Source of the DNA: an uncultured Thermosynechococcus sp.
GTDB taxonomy: Bacteria; Cyanobacteriota; Cyanobacteriia; Thermosynechococcales; Thermosynechococcaceae
NCBI RefSeq assembly: GCF_938074695.1
Contig: NZ_CALJEM010000003.1
Coordinates: 1 to 64,000 of the forward strand
DNA: 64,000 bases
Direction: 5' to 3'
The notes below the pieces were generated by a model. That model did no database searches, was not told the origin of the DNA, and worked only from the letters and a program-made list of their open reading frames with translations. The position numbers and the translations under genes are program-made. Below, in pieces: positions 45,401 to 55,710 of the stretch; the first letter of the stretch is position 1; each line of letters opens with the position of its first letter.

Positions 45401-46514
45401 TTAGCGGGACTCCTCTGTTTGCTGACGGAGATAGGCCTGGATAAAAGGATCGAGGTCACCGTCCATCACGTCCTGAACGGCTGTAGTTTCCACGTCGGTG
45501 CGTAGGTCTTTCACCAGTTGGTAGGGATGGAAGACATAGTTACGAATTTGGTTCCCCCAAGCCGCCTCAACGGCATCGCCACGAATATCGGCAATTTCCT
45601 TTGCTTTTTGCTCTTGGGCAATCACCAATAGCTTTGCTTTGAGAATGGCAAGGGCTTTTTCCTTGTTTTGCAGTTGCGATCGCTCTTGGGTGCAGCGGAC
45701 GGCTAAGCCTGTTGGCTTGTGGACAATGCGCACTGCCGTTTCCACCTTGTTGACGTTTTGGCCGCCCTTGCCGCCACTGCGGGAGGTGGTAATCTCCAAA
45801 TCGCTCTCGGGAATTTCCACTGTAACGGATTGATCTAGCTCTGGCATCACATCCACGCCGGCAAAACTCGTCTGCCGCTTACCATTGGCATTAAAGGGAG
45901 AAATGCGCACCAGGCGGTGGGTGCCCTTTTCCGAGCGCAGATAACCGTAGGCATAGCGGCCGCGAATCTCTAGGGTGGCCGACTTTATACCCGCTTCCTC
46001 TCCTTCCGACAGTTCCGCCAGATGGGTTTGGTAACCGTGACGTTCTGCCCAGCGGGTGTACATGCGCAGTAACATTTCTGCCCAGTCTTGAGCGTCAGTG
46101 CCGCCGGCGCCGGCATTGATTGTTAGGATGGCGTTATTTTTGTCGTAGGGTCCCTTCAGGAGCTGCTCCAGTTCCCAGCGGCTCAACTGGGTTCCTAGGT
46201 CTTTCAGCAGGGTTGTGGCTTCTGCTAGCAAAGATTGATCTGCTTCTAATTCAAGAAGCTCCAGAGCAGTTTCCACGTGCTCAAGTTTTTTTTGCCAATC
46301 CTGGAGTTGGCTGAGGGTGTCCTTAGTTTCAGTGAGCTGCTGTAGCGTAGCTTGGGCGGTTGCCGGATGATTCCAGAAGTCGGGTTGAGCCGCCGTGTGC
46401 TCAAGGTCATGAATTTTTGCCCTCAATGCAGCCGGGTCAAAGATAGTCCTGGGCATGACCCAGGCGATCGCGCAAGAGGGAAAAATCGCGTCTGAGGCTA
46501 CTTAGGTCAACCAT
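45401..46514 (-). CDS. prfB: Peptide chain release factor 2, programmed +1 frameshift
   Basis: RF2 recognises UGA and UAA. The track shows two pieces; they join through the classical autoregulatory frameshift. The ATG at 46514 starts VDLSSLRRDFSLLRDRLG and runs 25 codons to CTT followed by the in-frame TGA at 46439-46437 (sequence TATCTTTGACC). A +1 slip then continues GAC-CCG into the long frame (46438 to 45401). An upstream AGG lies five bases before CTTTGA, as in other prfB genes. The joined protein is about 370 residues and contains the SPF anticodon-like tripeptide (RISPFNANG) and the GGQ loop (RSGGKGGQNVNKVET). Confidence 0.95.
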
Positions 46515-46707
46515 GCTACGATGCAAAAAGGTTAGATCAAAGGACAATACTCTAGTATAGCAAAAGCTTAACCATCTTTCCGAGGTTACTGGGCCTTGCT
46601 CAACTCGCCAACGGCGGAGGTGAATTAATCTTAAAGTTCTGACCCTTGCCCTCCATTCCTCCCAAGTGTCACTATGGACAGTAAGTACCCGCTGGGGAGC
46701 GTTTGTT

Positions 46708-48564
46708 ATGGCCATTAAAGACTCACCGCAAGCACCGCGGAGCCGTCAAATTGGTAATTTTTTACTATTGCTGGGGGTAGGCTTTCTTCTACTGAATCTG
46801 TTCTTCCCGCAGTTGTTCTCACCGCGCCCACCTCAAGTTCCCTATAGTGTGTTTATCCACCAAGTGGAAGAAGGGGAGGTGAACCGCGTCTATATCAGTC
46901 AAGACGAGATTCTTTACCAACTCAAACCCAAAGGCGATCGCCCTGCCCAAGTGTTGGCCACCACCCCCATCTTTGACTTAGAGCTACCCAAGCGACTGGA
47001 AGCTCAGGGAGTGGAATTTGCAGCGGCACCCCCACCCCGCAATAGTTGGGTGTTGAACATCCTCGGCTGGGTAATTCCCCCGATTGTGTTTGTGTTAATC
47101 TTTCAATTCTTTGCCAGTCGCCAAGCGGGCGGGCCACAGGGCGTTCTCTCCATCAGTAAAAGCCGTGCCAAGGTTTACGTTGAAGGTGCAAACACAGGAA
47201 TTCGCTTCGACGATGTCGCCGGGGTTGAGGAAGCCAAGGCTGAACTCGTCGAGATTGTTGATTTCCTAAAAAATCCCCAGCGTTATATTCAAATTGGTGC
47301 TCGCATTCCCAAAGGCGTGCTGCTCGTCGGGCCACCGGGAACAGGGAAAACCCTACTGGCTAAAGCGGTTGCCGGCGAAGCCAATGTGCCCTTTTTCTCA
47401 ATTTCCGGATCGGAATTTGTGGAGCTATTTGTGGGTGTAGGGTCTGCCCGTGTGCGGGATCTCTTTGAGCAGGCGAAAAAGCAAGCCCCCTGTATTGTCT
47501 TTATTGATGAGTTGGATGCCATTGGTAAATCGCGTTCCAGCGCTGGCTTCTATGGCGGAAATGATGAGCGGGAACAAACTCTGAACCAACTGCTGACGGA
47601 AATGGATGGCTTTGATGCCACAGGGGCAACGGTCATTGTTTTAGCAGCAACCAACCGACCGGAAACCCTTGATCCAGCCCTACTGCGACCTGGACGGTTT
47701 GACCGCCAAGTGTTGGTGGATCGCCCCGATTTGAGTGGGCGGGAGGCAATTTTGAAAATCCATGCCAAAAAGGTAAAACTAGCCCCTGAAGTGGATCTGC
47801 ACGCGATCGCCGCCCGTACACCGGGGTTTGCCGGCGCAGATTTGGCCAACTTGGTCAATGAGGCCGCCCTACTCGCGGCTCGCAATCAACGGGAAGTGGT
47901 GACCCAACAGGACTTTGCCGAAGCAATTGAACGCATTGTGGCCGGTCTTGAGAAGAAAAGCCGCGTCCTCAACGAGAAGGAGAAGAAAATTGTCGCCTAC
48001 CACGAAGTGGGGCATGCCCTTGTTGGCTGTGCCCTGCCGGGGAGCGGTCGTGTAGAGAAAATCTCGATTGTGCCCCGTGGCATGGCCGCCCTTGGTTATA
48101 CGTTGCAGTTGCCAACAGAGGATCGCTTCCTTCTTGATGAGCAGGAGTTGCGTGCTCAAATTGCCACATTGCTGGGGGGGCGATCGGCAGAGGAGATTGT
48201 CTTTGGCACCATCACCACTGGGGCAGCCAATGATCTGCAACGGGCAACGGATTTGGCGGAGCGGATGGTGCGCAGTTACGGTATGAGCAAAGTCCTGGGT
48301 CCCCTTGCCTTTGAGCAAAAACAGTCCAGCTTTTTAACGACCAATGGCATGATGTTGCGGGCAGTGAGTGAAGAAACCGCTCAAGCCATTGATCGCGAGG
48401 TCAAGGAAATTGTCGAGTCAGCCCACCAGCAGGCGCTCAGCATTCTCAAGGAAAACCGTGACCTTCTCGAAGCGATCGCCCAAAAACTCCTAGAGAAAGA
48501 AGTAATTGAGGGTGAAGAACTCCAGGAACTTCTTGCTCAAGTGAAAACTCCAGCCGCCGCCTAG
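46708..48564 (+). CDS. ftsH: ATP-dependent zinc metalloprotease FtsH
   Basis: FtsH is a membrane-anchored AAA+ protease; in cyanobacteria several paralogues maintain photosystem II and other membrane proteins. The ATG at 46708 ([13 protein letters not shown]) gives 618 residues. Two membrane helices (about 18-36 and 112-132) flank a lumenal or periplasmic region. The AAA domain has Walker A GPPGTGKT (208-215), Walker [11 protein letters not shown] and the SRH-type RPGRFDRQV; the protease has HEVGH (432-436). The sequence style resembles the FtsH1-like cyanobacterial paralogue, but I cannot fix the paralogue from memory. It is divergent from prfB. Confidence 0.95.
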   Translation: MAIKDSPQAPRSRQIGNFLLLLGVGFLLLNLFFPQLFSPRPPQVPYSVFIHQVEEGEVNRVYISQDEILYQLKPKGDRPAQVLATTPIFDLELPKRLEAQGVEFAAAPPPRNSWVLNILGWVIPPIVFVLIFQFFASRQAGGPQGVLSISKSRAKVYVEGANTGIRFDDVAGVEEAKAELVEIVDFLKNPQRYIQIGARIPKGVLLVGPPGTGKTLLAKAVAGEANVPFFSISGSEFVELFVGVGSARVRDLFEQAKKQAPCIVFIDELDAIGKSRSSAGFYGGNDEREQTLNQLLTEMDGFDATGATVIVLAATNRPETLDPALLRPGRFDRQVLVDRPDLSGREAILKIHAKKVKLAPEVDLHAIAARTPGFAGADLANLVNEAALLAARNQREVVTQQDFAEAIERIVAGLEKKSRVLNEKEKKIVAYHEVGHALVGCALPGSGRVEKISIVPRGMAALGYTLQLPTEDRFLLDEQELRAQIATLLGGRSAEEIVFGTITTGAANDLQRATDLAERMVRSYGMSKVLGPLAFEQKQSSFLTTNGMMLRAVSEETAQAIDREVKEIVESAHQQALSILKENRDLLEAIAQKLLEKEVIEGEELQELLAQVKTPAAA

Positions 48565-48576
48565 GCGAGGGCGGCT

Positions 48577-48611
48577 TAAAAAAGCAAAAAAAAGACCAGT
48601 AAGCACTGGTC
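48577..48611 (-). terminator. Rho-independent terminator on the minus strand
   Basis: On the minus strand GACCAGT-GCTT-ACTGGTC is followed by eight T, a GC and more T. It lies about 180 bases beyond the tldD stop, so it ends either a long tldD 3' region or a separate small RNA. Confidence 0.75.
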
Positions 48612-48704
48612 ATTCAGTCCAATGTTTTGTCTCCGAAGAGAAGTTAAGGCACCCACCAGGCGGTGAGGGCGATTAAAAAGCTGCACTGCCTTTCCTTCCC
48701 TTCT
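48577..48704 (-). ncRNA. Candidate structured small RNA between ftsH and tldD
   Basis: The minus strand can fold into three hairpins in order. First is an AAGGCA/TGCCTT stem (48692-48687 with 48651-48646) closing over a small CACC/GGTG hairpin. Second is TCTC-TTCG-GAGA, a UUCG tetraloop hairpin (48641-48630). Third is the terminator stem. A purine-rich start (GAAAAAGAAGGGAAGGAAAGG) precedes them, and a TATCAT at 48716-48711 could be a -10 box, with weak -35. No ORF fits. It may instead be the tldD 3' untranslated region. Confidence 0.4.
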
Positions 48705-48794
48705 TTTTCTATGATAATGTAGCCAAAGTCACAAAAATTCACATATAAAATCTTTAGGTATTTCTACTCAAACCCATAACCGCAGGTAATCAGT

Positions 48795-50261
48795 TTAGCG
48801 GCCACCCACGGTAATAGCGTCCACTTTGATATGGGGCTGACCGACAGTGACGTAAATGCTACCACTAATCGAGCCACAGAAGCCGGGGGCAAGGGCGAGA
48901 TCGTTAGCAGACATAGAAATTCGCTGCAGAATTTCTTTGGCTTCGCCAATCAGTGTGGCTCCTTTGAGGGGGTGTTTGAGTTGGCCATTTTCAATCCAGT
49001 AGGCCTCCTCAACGGCAAAGTTAAATTGACCTGTGGCGCCGACGCTGCCACCTCCCATGCGTTTGCAGTAAATGCCGCGATCCACAGAAGCAATTAAGTC
49101 CTCAACTGTGTACTCGCCGGGAGCAATATAGGTATTGCGCATCCGCGAAGCGGCCGCATAGCTATAACTTTGGCGGCGGCCACTGCCCGTGCGCGGGTGC
49201 CCTGTACGCATCGAACCGGCGCGATCGCTCAAGAAATTCTTGAGGACGCCATTTTCAATCAGCAATGTGCGCTGTGCCGGCATCCCCTCATCGTCCATGT
49301 CAATGCTGCCAAAGGCGCCGGGGGTCATGCCCTCATCCCAGGCCGTCAAGTTTTCATGGGCAATTTTTTCCCCTTTTTTGTCGGCAAAGGGGGTGGTGCC
49401 CCGCTCAATTTGGGTGGTTTCCAAGAGGTGACCACAGGCTTCATGGAAGATCACACCGCCAAATTGGTTGGCCATGATTACGGGATAGGTACCCGATTCC
49501 ACGTAGTCGGCATAGAGCATTTTGCCGGCTGCTTCAGCAACAGTGTCAGTCAAGGCAGTGTAGTCCCACTGGCGCAAAAAGTCGGGGTTACTGGTATCGC
49601 CATGGCGCTCACCAATGGAGGCGCGGTGTTCCCCGTCGGCACAGAGAACCGAGGCCACTGCCGACTGGGTGAGGCGAATATCGCGCCCAAACGTGCCATC
49701 GCTGGCGGCCACCATCACCTCTTGCCAATCGCGAAAATAACTGAGACGACGGGATTGCAGATGCTGAGTTTTCTGGCGCAGGCGATCGCTCCCCGCCAGG
49801 AGAATATCTGCCACTTCAGCAATCGAACTACAGGTGGCCAGCCAGCCTTCCTTGCGGCCTTGGGCATAGTCCCGCAGTGGTTCAAGGTGAACTTCAGGCA
49901 CATAGGCTTGGGGACTGGGTAAGAGCAAGCCCATTAGGCCAAGGGCTTTCTCGAGAGCCGCCCGCAGCCCTTGGAAGCTCAGGTCATTGGTGCTCACATA
50001 GCAATCGCTGGTACCCCGAAAAACGCGAATCCCTGCCCCTAAACTCAGGCGAGGCGAGACACTCGTGAGGCGATCGTCCTCCACAAGGGTACTGAGGTAG
50101 TGGTTGCGCTCTAAGAAAATCTCAACAAAATCAGCGCCAGCCGCCCGTCCCAGTCCCAAGAGAGTGGCTAGGAGAGATTCCCAAGAGCCATCAAAGCGAT
50201 CGCCTTGGGGGGAATAGTTAAGATGGGCAAAATCCGCAGAACGAAGTAGCGTGGCTGGCAT
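48795..50261 (-). CDS. tldD: Metalloprotease TldD
   Basis: TldD works with TldE (PmbA) as an intracellular zinc protease that trims unfolded or modified peptides. I use the ATG at 50261 (488 residues); the track begins at a TTG three codons earlier. The zinc motif is present as [10 protein letters not shown] near residue 272, with further family features [45 protein letters not shown] and [17 protein letters not shown]. TldE is not adjacent. The neighbouring genes rplY and purA lie upstream on the same strand. Confidence 0.93.
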   Translation of the reverse strand: MPATLLRSADFAHLNYSPQGDRFDGSWESLLATLLGLGRAAGADFVEIFLERNHYLSTLVEDDRLTSVSPRLSLGAGIRVFRGTSDCYVSTNDLSFQGLRAALEKALGLMGLLLPSPQAYVPEVHLEPLRDYAQGRKEGWLATCSSIAEVADILLAGSDRLRQKTQHLQSRRLSYFRDWQEVMVAASDGTFGRDIRLTQSAVASVLCADGEHRASIGERHGDTSNPDFLRQWDYTALTDTVAEAAGKMLYADYVESGTYPVIMANQFGGVIFHEACGHLLETTQIERGTTPFADKKGEKIAHENLTAWDEGMTPGAFGSIDMDDEGMPAQRTLLIENGVLKNFLSDRAGSMRTGHPRTGSGRRQSYSYAAASRMRNTYIAPGEYTVEDLIASVDRGIYCKRMGGGSVGATGQFNFAVEEAYWIENGQLKHPLKGATLIGEAKEILQRISMSANDLALAPGFCGSISGSIYVTVGQPHIKVDAITVGGR

Positions 50262-50312
50262 TGTTAACAATCACTTAACATATCCCCACTATAGCAAATT
50301 CCCCCTCAGAGA

Positions 50313-50618
50313 CTAGTTTTCAGCTTTGGCTAAAAAGGAGAGGTGGTAGAGGGTATCCCTGGCGGGGTGGGTTTGCACCTCCTGAAGCACCACTGTTCCC
50401 TGCCACGGCAGCTCGGGCACGGAAAGCTGAATGGGGGTTTTCTGAGGACGAGCATCCCGCACCAAAAGTTCGGCGGCATGGCTATCCACCACCAAGGCAA
50501 CGGAGGATGCAATGGCAGGGCCATAGAGGACAGCAGGGGTTTTGCCCTCACGCCGCAGGGCATTGGGCTTAGCATTGGCAGGGCGTAGTTGCCCCTCGAT
50601 GGTTAAGGAACGAGACAT
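50313..50618 (-). CDS. rplY: 50S ribosomal protein L25
   Basis: L25 binds 5S rRNA in the large ribosomal subunit. The 101-residue form is the short type without the C-terminal CTC domain. It begins SLTIEGQLRP and has the conserved ALRREGKTPAVLYGP region, then LVVDSHAAELLVRDARPQKTPIQL and the QEVQTHPARDTLYHLSFL end. It starts 23 bases downstream of purA and about 50 bases before tldD, so the three may share a transcript. Confidence 0.9.
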   Translation of the reverse strand: MSRSLTIEGQLRPANAKPNALRREGKTPAVLYGPAIASSVALVVDSHAAELLVRDARPQKTPIQLSVPELPWQGTVVLQEVQTHPARDTLYHLSFLAKAEN

Positions 50619-50641
50619 TGCTGCAACTCCAACTAGGATTA

Positions 50642-51994
<1,353 letters not shown>

Positions 51995-52127
51995 TTAACT
52001 CGTTAATTAACACAATCGTCTATTGTAACCCTTGGGGCAGATGGACACAAGCGCGCAATCGCAAAAATTTTTCCACTGCCCTGCCCGTTCTCGGGGCGAT
52101 CGTGCTAGCATAAGTAATGCCTTGAAT

Positions 52128-52199
52128 GCCGATGTAGCTCAGCGGTAGAGCACTCGATTCGTAATCGAGCGGTCATGAGTTCGAATCTCATCATCGGCT
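52128..52199 (+). tRNA. tRNA-Thr (anticodon CGT)
   Basis: The 72-base cloverleaf is clear. The acceptor GCCGATG pairs with CATCGGC and the D arm contains AGCTCAGCGGTAGAGC. The anticodon stem CTCGA/TCGAG encloses TTCGTAA with anticodon CGT, and the T arm contains GAGTTCGAATCTC. It would decode ACG. The CCA end is not encoded, so it must be added by the CCA-adding enzyme. Confidence 0.95.
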
Positions 52200-52240
52200 T
52201 GGCTACTCTATTGCCAAGAATCCGCGAGCAGAAACCGACT

Positions 52241-52888
52241 GTGTTTGCCTACCTCAAAGGAACTGTTGTTGCCCATCAATCCGAGGGTGGTCATCGCTCT
52301 GCCCTCATCCTAGAGGTAAATGGGGTGGGGTATCGCTTGCTAGTCACCTCCCATCTTTTGCGGCAATACCCACCAAGTGCTGAGGTGGTGCAGATTTTTA
52401 CCCATCTCAGTGTCCGTGAAGACCAGATGCTCCTCTATGGCTTTGCCTCGGCAGCGGAGCGGGATCTCTTTGGGCGTTTAATCCGTGTCAATGGGGTTGG
52501 GCCGCAGATGGCGCTATCGTTGCTGGATACCCTGCCTCTGCCGGAACTAGTGCAGGCAATCGTGAGTGGTAATGCCCGTCGTCTAAGCCGCGCGCCAGGG
52601 GTGGGCAATAAAACCGCTGAACGGATTGCCCTTGAACTCAAAGCTGCATTGAGTGCTTGGCGAGAGGAAACAGGGTTAACAACCGCTCCCGCTGGCGTGC
52701 CCACCGCAGCGCTGCGTGAAGAACTGGAGTTGACTCTTTTGGCTCTGGGCTATAGCGATCGCGAAATTGAAGCTGCCCTCACCGCCGTCGGTCAAATGGG
52801 TACTCTCGCCAACAGTAGTGATCCAGAGGCATGGCTGCGGGAAACCATCACCTGGCTAAGTGCTAATACCTATACCAATTCAATTTGA
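52241..52888 (+). CDS. ruvA: Holliday junction DNA helicase subunit RuvA
   Basis: RuvA binds four-way junctions and recruits the RuvB motor. The track start at 52175 lies inside the tRNA T arm. The family N-terminus matches the GTG at 52241 ([10 protein letters not shown]), giving 215 residues. Domain I is an OB fold ([26 protein letters not shown]). Domain II has the two helix-hairpin-helix motifs ([13 protein letters not shown] and [15 protein letters not shown]). Domain III is the C-terminal RuvB-binding helical part ([17 protein letters not shown]). It starts about 40 bases after the tRNA. Confidence 0.94.
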   Translation: MFAYLKGTVVAHQSEGGHRSALILEVNGVGYRLLVTSHLLRQYPPSAEVVQIFTHLSVREDQMLLYGFASAAERDLFGRLIRVNGVGPQMALSLLDTLPLPELVQAIVSGNARRLSRAPGVGNKTAERIALELKAALSAWREETGLTTAPAGVPTAALREELELTLLALGYSDREIEAALTAVGQMGTLANSSDPEAWLRETITWLSANTYTNSI

Positions 52889-52917
52889 AGATAGGGCTAA
52901 TAAAGGCTTTGTAATGA

Positions 52918-53073
52918 GTGACCACACTGTCAAAGAGCCATCCTCCCCGCCGTCATCTGAGACAATACAGCTTGCAGCTTTTGACCCAAGGTTTCCAAGG
53001 GAATGATTTGCGATCGCTCCTGGAGGGACTACCCCCCCGTCAAGCCCAACAACTGCTGCTGTGCCAAAGATAA
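52918..53073 (+). CDS. Possible small ORF (51 residues)
   Basis: The GTG at 52918 opens 51 codons to the TAA at 53071, with aaagg about 11 bases upstream. The product is Leu/Gln/Arg-rich, for example LQLLTQGFQGNDLRSLLEGLPPRQ, and looks amphipathic. It is too short for the track and has no recognised homologue. A competing 30-codon ATG frame overlaps it. It may be chance openness in the sodA leader. Confidence 0.25.
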   Translation: MTTLSKSHPPRRHLRQYSLQLLTQGFQGNDLRSLLEGLPPRQAQQLLLCQR

Positions 53074-53119
53074 TTCTGAGGGGCTTAAACTATTAGCGGG
53101 AACATCTCACGTACTCAGT

Positions 53120-53845
53120 ATGCCCCTAACCCGTCGTCAAACCCTCGGCCTCCTTGTCGGCAGTGCTGCTACCCTCTGGTTGCGATCGCGTCCCGCCGTG
53201 GCTCAAGGTGAGCCGTTAGAAATTTATGGGCTGCCCCCCTTGCCCTATGCCTACGACGCCCTGGAGCCGGTCATTGATGCGGAGACGATGCACCTGCACC
53301 ACGATAAACACCATGCGGCCTATGTGAAGACACTGAACAAGGTCCTGACACCCTACCGCCAATGGCATGGGCTGGCTATTGAAGACCTCCTACGCCGCAT
53401 TCGCCAACTACCCACTGCCATCCAACAAGCCGTACGCAACCATGGGGGTGGCCATGCCAACCATTCCCTCTTTTGGCAAAGTATGGCGCCGCAGGGTGGC
53501 GGTGAACCCACCGGGGACTTGGCCACAGCAATTGCGGCCACATTTGGTTCTTTCTCGGAGTTTCAAACTCAGTTTCAGGAGGCGGGTCTGCGGCACTTTG
53601 GCAGTGGCTGGGTCTGGCTTGTGCTCACGCCCCAAGGGAATCTAGAAATTACCACCACGCTGAACCAAGATTCTCCGCTGATGCAGGGGCAACTGCCCAT
53701 CTTGGGCAATGATCTGTGGGAACATGCCTACTACCTAACGTATCGCAACCGCCGCGATCAATACCTAGAGGCTTGGTGGCAGGTGGTTAATTGGCCTTGG
53801 TTGAGCGATCGCTACGCCCAGATGCGCGCTCTTTTGGCTTCGTGA
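53120..53845 (+). CDS. sodA: Manganese-type superoxide dismutase with Tat-like signal
   Basis: The ATG at 53120 (MPLTRRQTLGLLVGSAATLW) gives 241 residues; the track's 39 extra residues look non-coding. The leader has a twin-arginine motif (LTRRQTLG) and a cleavage-like AVAQ, so the enzyme is predicted to act in the periplasm or thylakoid lumen. The SOD fold is complete: HLHHDKHHAAYV, NHGGGHANHSLFWQ, GSGWVWLVL, NQDSPLM and the metal motif DLWEHAYYL. Gly before HANH and Gln in NQDSPLM are the pattern of Mn over Fe enzymes. Its last 59 bases overlap the 3' end of the opposite-strand phoH gene. Confidence 0.92.
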   Translation: MPLTRRQTLGLLVGSAATLWLRSRPAVAQGEPLEIYGLPPLPYAYDALEPVIDAETMHLHHDKHHAAYVKTLNKVLTPYRQWHGLAIEDLLRRIRQLPTAIQQAVRNHGGGHANHSLFWQSMAPQGGGEPTGDLATAIAATFGSFSEFQTQFQEAGLRHFGSGWVWLVLTPQGNLEITTTLNQDSPLMQGQLPILGNDLWEHAYYLTYRNRRDQYLEAWWQVVNWPWLSDRYAQMRALLAS

Positions 53846-54809
53846 GCAAGGCCTGCTCATGGCGATCGTAGGCATCAATAATCCGCTCCACAAGGGGATG
53901 GCGAATCACATCCCCCTTGGTTAAATAGCAAAAGGCAACCCCTTCTACGTCCTTGAGAACTTTTGTGGCCACACTGAGGCCGGAGGTTTGATGGTCTGGT
54001 AAATCCGTTTGCGTCAGGTCTCCGGTCACCACCAAGCAGGAGTTAAAACCAATGCGGGTCAATACCATTTTCATTTGGGCAGGGGTGGTGTTCTGTGCCT
54101 CATCAAGAATGACAAAGGCATTATTCAGGGTACGCCCCCGCATGTAGGCCAAGGGCGCCACTTCAATCACCCCTCGCTGCATCAGGTTACTAATTTTCTC
54201 CGGCTCCACCAGTTCGTAAAGGGCATCGTAGAGAGGGCGCAAATAGGGATCAATTTTTTGCTGCAGATCCCCCGGCAAAAAGCCCAGTCGCTCCCCTGCT
54301 TCCACTGCAGGCCGCGTCAAGATTAACCGCTCATAGGTACCCGCGAGCAACGCCTGAACCGCCAAGACGGTGGCCAAGAATGTTTTGCCGGTTCCCGCCG
54401 GCCCAATGCCAAAGGTCAGCGTATGACTGCGAATCGCTTGCACATACTGGCGCTGGCGAAAGGTTTTGGCGCGAATAATATCACCGCGACGGGTGCGAGC
54501 CAGAATATCCTGTTGCAGCTCTTGGAGGGCTTCCCGCTGTTGGGTATCGTAGGCCTGGCGGACGGTGAGAATATCTACCCCCGACACTGGCCGTCCCTCA
54601 CGCCAGAGGGTACCGAGGTCTTGAATGAGTTGTTGGCAGAGTTGGATTTGTGCAGGGGTGCCCGTGATGCACAGATCGCGCCCCCTTAACACGAGGGTCG
54701 CCCCTGTTTGAGCGGCAAAGATGCGTAAATTGGCTTCTTGCTCACCGACAAGGGCGATCGCGCTCTCCGGGCTATGAAGATCAATCGTGAGGCTTTCCCT
54801 CGTGGTCAT
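53787..54809 (-). CDS. phoH: PhoH-like ATPase
   Basis: PhoH family proteins are ATPases related to superfamily 1 helicases, often tied to RNA metabolism or ribosome maturation. The 340-residue protein has a small N-terminal domain, then Walker A GIGPAGTGKTFLA near residue 140, RPAVEAGERLGFLPGDL, and Walker B-like FVILDEAQNTTPAQMKMVLTRIG near residue 240. The last 20 residues (KPKERASGRSDRSTKAN) are encoded by the antisense of the sodA 3' end and include a HIP1 site. It is the last gene of the rpsP-khpA-rpsU-phoH operon. Confidence 0.92.
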   Translation of the reverse strand: MTTRESLTIDLHSPESAIALVGEQEANLRIFAAQTGATLVLRGRDLCITGTPAQIQLCQQLIQDLGTLWREGRPVSGVDILTVRQAYDTQQREALQELQQDILARTRRGDIIRAKTFRQRQYVQAIRSHTLTFGIGPAGTGKTFLATVLAVQALLAGTYERLILTRPAVEAGERLGFLPGDLQQKIDPYLRPLYDALYELVEPEKISNLMQRGVIEVAPLAYMRGRTLNNAFVILDEAQNTTPAQMKMVLTRIGFNSCLVVTGDLTQTDLPDHQTSGLSVATKVLKDVEGVAFCYLTKGDVIRHPLVERIIDAYDRHEQALLTKPKERASGRSDRSTKAN

Positions 54810-54818
54810 ACCTCAAAC

Positions 54819-54992
54819 TTAGCGGTTGCGCTTGCGGGCGGCCTCCTGTTTGCGCTTACGGCGTAGGCTGGGTTTTTCGTAACGTTCACGCCGTTTGACT
54901 TCCGAAAGAATGCCCGCCTTTTGGATTTTTTTCTTGAATCGCCGTAGGGCGGACTCAATGGATTCGTTTTCACCTAAACGCACTTCAGTCAC
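54819..54992 (-). CDS. rpsU: 30S ribosomal protein S21 (not in ORF track)
   Basis: The minus strand from GTG at 54992 to TAA at 54819 encodes 57 residues beginning [18 protein letters not shown] and ending in a very basic tail ([15 protein letters not shown]). This is the S21 signature, the last protein added to the 30S platform. The track missed it because it is shorter than 60 codons and begins with GTG. It starts three bases after khpA and ends nine bases before phoH. Confidence 0.95.
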   Translation of the reverse strand: MTEVRLGENESIESALRRFKKKIQKAGILSEVKRRERYEKPSLRRKRKQEAARKRNR

Positions 54993-54995
54993 GCG

Positions 54996-55349
54996 CTAAC
55001 TTTGCCTCCTTGATGATGGATAGGAACGACGACGGGATCGCCGCGGGCGATCGCCCCCTTGATGATCTATTTTAGGCGTACTTTTGGCATCGTCGTAAAC
55101 ATCTAGGTAAACCTGCTGACCGGCAGCTTGAGCGGCAGCCTGGAGAACTGCTCGAACGGCATGGAGATTACGACCGCCACGGCCATAGACCCGCCCCTTG
55201 TCTTCACCGGCAAAGGCAAGGCGTACCCAAATGCGAGAATTGGCAGGGGAAAACTCTGCATGCAGCCTCAGAGTTTCTGGAGCCTCCATAAACGGCTCAA
55301 GCAGGAAACGAATGAGGGCAGCGTAGTTGGGAGCAGCCGACTCGGTCAT
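54996..55349 (-). CDS. khpA: KH-domain RNA-binding protein KhpA-like
   Basis: The 117-residue protein has a type II KH domain of about 90 residues with the RNA-binding loop as GRVYGRGGRNLHAVRAVL (a GxxG variant, GRGG). KhpA-like proteins bind RNA and are commonly next to rpsP, as here. The last 25 residues form an unusual Arg/Ser-rich tail (GGDRPRRSRRRSYPSSRR), part of it encoded by a HIP1 site. It lies three bases after rpsP and three before rpsU. Confidence 0.9.
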   Translation of the reverse strand: MTESAAPNYAALIRFLLEPFMEAPETLRLHAEFSPANSRIWVRLAFAGEDKGRVYGRGGRNLHAVRAVLQAAAQAAGQQVYLDVYDDAKSTPKIDHQGGDRPRRSRRRSYPSSRRQS

Positions 55350-55352
55350 TGC

Positions 55353-55604
55353 CTATTTTTTGGCAGTTTCGGGGAGAAGATTAGCTTTGACAAAGAGCCG
55401 CCGCACGGTATCTGTGGGCTGTGCGCCCTGCGCCAAACGCCGCTTAATCGCCTCTTCGTTGAGGCGCACTTCATCCCGGATCGGATCGTAGAAGCCCAAT
55501 TCCTCAAGGGCACGCCCATCGCGGCGATCGCTATTATTCATGGCCACAATTCGGTAGGTGGCGTTCCGTTTTTTGCCGTAGCGCTTAAGACGCAGTTTAA
55601 TCAT
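55353..55604 (-). CDS. rpsP: 30S ribosomal protein S16
   Basis: The 83-residue protein has the canonical S16 sequence start ([22 protein letters not shown]) and the [15 protein letters not shown] motif. S16 stabilises the 30S body during assembly. It heads the compact minus-strand operon and is divergent from fabD, with 106 bases between the starts. Confidence 0.97.
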   Translation of the reverse strand: MIKLRLKRYGKKRNATYRIVAMNNSDRRDGRALEELGFYDPIRDEVRLNEEAIKRRLAQGAQPTDTVRRLFVKANLLPETAKK

Positions 55605-55710
55605 GTCAGCCTATGGAGATAGAAGGGGCAGCTTTTTCTCGACAATTTTCCAGTATAACGGACATGCCAAATCGGGTAAAGTAGATTGCGGTTCGAGTTG
55701 AGCACTGCCG

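Noticed and set aside
46437-46715. 92-residue ORF between prfB and ftsH as a separate gene
   Set aside because: Its last 25 codons are the prfB leader ending in the frameshift TGA; the earlier part is upstream DNA opposite ftsH.
49170-49922. 250-residue ORF opposite tldD
   Set aside because: It is antisense to tldD with the zinc motif in frame; treated as shadow.
52175-52240. RuvA start at 52175
   Set aside because: This ATG is in the T arm of tRNA-Thr; family length and N-terminus match the GTG at 52241.
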